DNA of 7,673 nt from Bacteroidales bacterium (GTDB taxonomy: Bacteria > Bacteroidota > Bacteroidia > Bacteroidales > WCHB1-69), in NCBI GenBank assembly GCA_012518765.1, contig JAAYRN010000042.1, positions 1 through 7,673 on the forward strand. Direction: 5' to 3'. The notes beneath the pieces are model-generated. The model was not told the origin of the DNA, did not search any database, and saw only the letters and a program-made list of their open reading frames with translations. Position numbers and translations under genes: made by a program. How positions within the stretch are numbered: the stretch's first letter is position 1; every line of letters starts with the position of its first letter. This document shows, one piece after another, positions 7,195 through 7,673 of the stretch.

Positions 7195-7211
7195 GGAGAA
7201 ATTATTTCTCC
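7195..7211 (-). terminator. Terminator-like or attenuator hairpin at the acpP-fabF junction
   Basis: On the minus strand GGAGAAA (7211-7205), TAA (7204-7202) and TTTCTCC (7201-7195) form a perfect 7-bp stem whose 3-base loop is exactly the acpP stop codon. It is followed by CTTTATTTT just ahead of the fabF ATG. The stem is modest and the T-tract is interrupted, so complete termination is unlikely. Partial termination, or a 3'-stabilising or processing structure, would fit the need for far more AcpP than FabF. The inverted repeat is seen directly; the function is inferred. Confidence 0.4.
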
Positions 7212-7438
7212 ATAGCTTCTTTTACAAAGTTAATAGCGTCTCCAACAGTTACAATTTTATCCTGATCTTCTTCAGGAATCTTAATTTTGAATTCATTTTC
7301 AAAAACCATTAATAGCTCTACATTGTCTAATGAATCTGCTCCAAGATCATTTACGAAACTTTTTTCTGGAGTTATTTCTGCGATGTCTCTTCCTAGTTTG
7401 TCAGCAACAATTGCTATTACTTTTTCTTCAATGTTCAT
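7202..7438 (-). CDS. acpP: Acyl carrier protein
   Basis: AcpP carries growing acyl chains on a 4'-phosphopantetheine arm through type II fatty acid synthesis and donates them to phospholipid and lipid A synthesis. The 78-residue acidic protein has the DSL motif in LGADSLDNVELLM, with S36 as the pantetheinylation site, and the four-helix pattern of the family: MNIEEKVIAIVADKL, then helix II after DSL, then KIPEEDQDKIVTVGDAINFV. The start is unambiguous. It is the first gene of the minus-strand acpP-fabF-rnc cluster, 16 bp ahead of fabF, and a TAnnTTTG promoter element lies a short distance upstream. A hairpin overlaps its stop codon. Being small, acidic and next to fabF, it is the housekeeping carrier rather than a polyketide or peptide synthetase carrier protein. 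Confidence 0.97.
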   Translation of the reverse strand: MNIEEKVIAIVADKLGRDIAEITPEKSFVNDLGADSLDNVELLMVFENEFKIKIPEEDQDKIVTVGDAINFVKEAMEK

Positions 7439-7465
7439 AAAACTTAAATTTTAAATTTTGAGCTA

Positions 7466-7473
7466 CAAAAGTA
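7466..7473 (-). promoter_or_regulatory. Probable Bacteroidota -7 promoter element for acpP
   Basis: The minus strand reads TACTTTTG, an exact match to the TAnnTTTG element recognised by the primary sigma factor of Bacteroidota. It ends 27 bases before the acpP ATG, which would leave a 5' leader of about 20 nt made almost entirely of A and T. No good -33 TTTG lies at the usual 19-21 base spacing; a TTG is found 24 bases upstream (7500-7498). Placement supports the call, but the motif is common in AT-rich DNA. Confidence 0.5.
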
Positions 7474-7580
7474 CATTATTTTTTTGTAATTATGCATCAA
7501 TGTTTTCTATTTCTTGTTTTAAATATAGTATCTCATTATAAATCAATCAAAAAAAATATTTTTTATAATGATAATTGTTG

Positions 7581-7588
7581 TAATTTTG
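7581..7588 (+). promoter_or_regulatory. Possible -7 promoter element for the divergent transporter gene
   Basis: TAATTTTG matches the Bacteroidota TAnnTTTG element exactly and ends 17 bases before the ATG at 7606, implying a leader of only about 10-12 nt. The expected -33 position (around 7557-7562) is T-rich but has no TTTG. The 167-bp space between acpP and this gene thus has one candidate element facing each way. Otherwise it contains only A/T-rich sequence in which I see no gene or clear operator. Confidence 0.4.
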
Positions 7589-7605
7589 TAAAAAAATATT
7601 TGAAA

Positions 7606-7673
7606 ATGGAACAAAAGAATAAATTTAAAATACCTCATACCTTCACTATTGTATTTTTTATAGTAATTGTAGC
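7606..7673 (+). CDS. N-terminus of a probable YfcC-family membrane transporter, cut by the window edge
   Basis: Only 22 codons are visible, reading MEQKNKFKIPHT followed by FTIVFFIVIVA. A short polar start, the KFKIPHT segment and an immediate hydrophobic membrane helix resemble the beginning of YfcC-type carriers, a family of integral membrane proteins that typically start with K-[FM]-K-[VI]-P-H-[TS] and are related to C4-dicarboxylate or basic amino acid exchangers. The frame stays open to the edge. The ATG follows an A-rich stretch (TTTGAAA) without a strong Shine-Dalgarno sequence, as in neighbouring genes. It is divergent from acpP and probably unrelated to fatty acid synthesis. The family call rests on a short match and the substrate cannot be told; that it is a real gene start for a membrane protein is likelier than the exact family. 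Confidence 0.6.
   Translation, partial: MEQKNKFKIPHTFTIVFFIVIV

Noticed and set aside
1..7673. A hidden novel system such as a defence island, mobile element or CRISPR array
   Set aside because: Every substantial stretch is covered by recognisable housekeeping or polysaccharide export genes. There are no repeat-spacer arrays, transposase genes, terminal repeats or tRNA-like folds that I can see.

Overview
The window is AT-rich bacterial DNA that reads as an ordinary chromosomal segment of a member of the Bacteroidota. Three things point there: the gene order acpP-fabF-rnc; the family flavour of the polysaccharide export pair (an outer-membrane lipoprotein followed by a fused Wzc-type tyrosine kinase with a very tyrosine-rich tail); and two matches to the Bacteroidota -7 promoter element TAnnTTTG, with little sign of Shine-Dalgarno sequences.

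Layout, plus strand (1-5212): the 3' part of ruvB (Holliday junction helicase motor, cut by the window edge and carrying an apparent one-base frameshift near 170), pssA (phosphatidylserine synthase), a Wza-type export lipoprotein, a Wzc-type co-polymerase/BY-kinase, and rfbC (dTDP-4-dehydrorhamnose 3,5-epimerase). Spacing is tight throughout (15 bp, a 4-bp ATGA overlap, 6 bp, 6 bp), so pssA to rfbC, perhaps with ruvB, is probably one transcription unit. Wza and Wzc would form the envelope-spanning export channel and its tyrosine-phosphorylation-controlled regulator. RfbC would make a dTDP-sugar precursor, probably for the exported polymer.

Layout, minus strand (7438-5223): acpP, fabF and rnc, a housekeeping fatty-acid and RNA-processing cluster that converges on rfbC with only 10 bp between stop codons. 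A perfect inverted repeat sits over the acpP stop codon and may act as an attenuator or processing site that lets AcpP outpace FabF. At the right edge a divergent gene begins on the plus strand. Its 22 visible residues look like the N-terminus of a YfcC-family membrane transporter. The 167-bp intergenic space (7439-7605) holds one TAnnTTTG match facing each way.

I see no mobile element, CRISPR array, tRNA, rRNA or clear novel defence or biosynthetic system. The points most worth a second look are the ruvB frameshift, the acpP/fabF hairpin, the basic extension after the tyrosine cluster of the kinase, the linkage of phospholipid synthesis to polysaccharide export, and the Asn in place of a catalytic Asp in RNase III.
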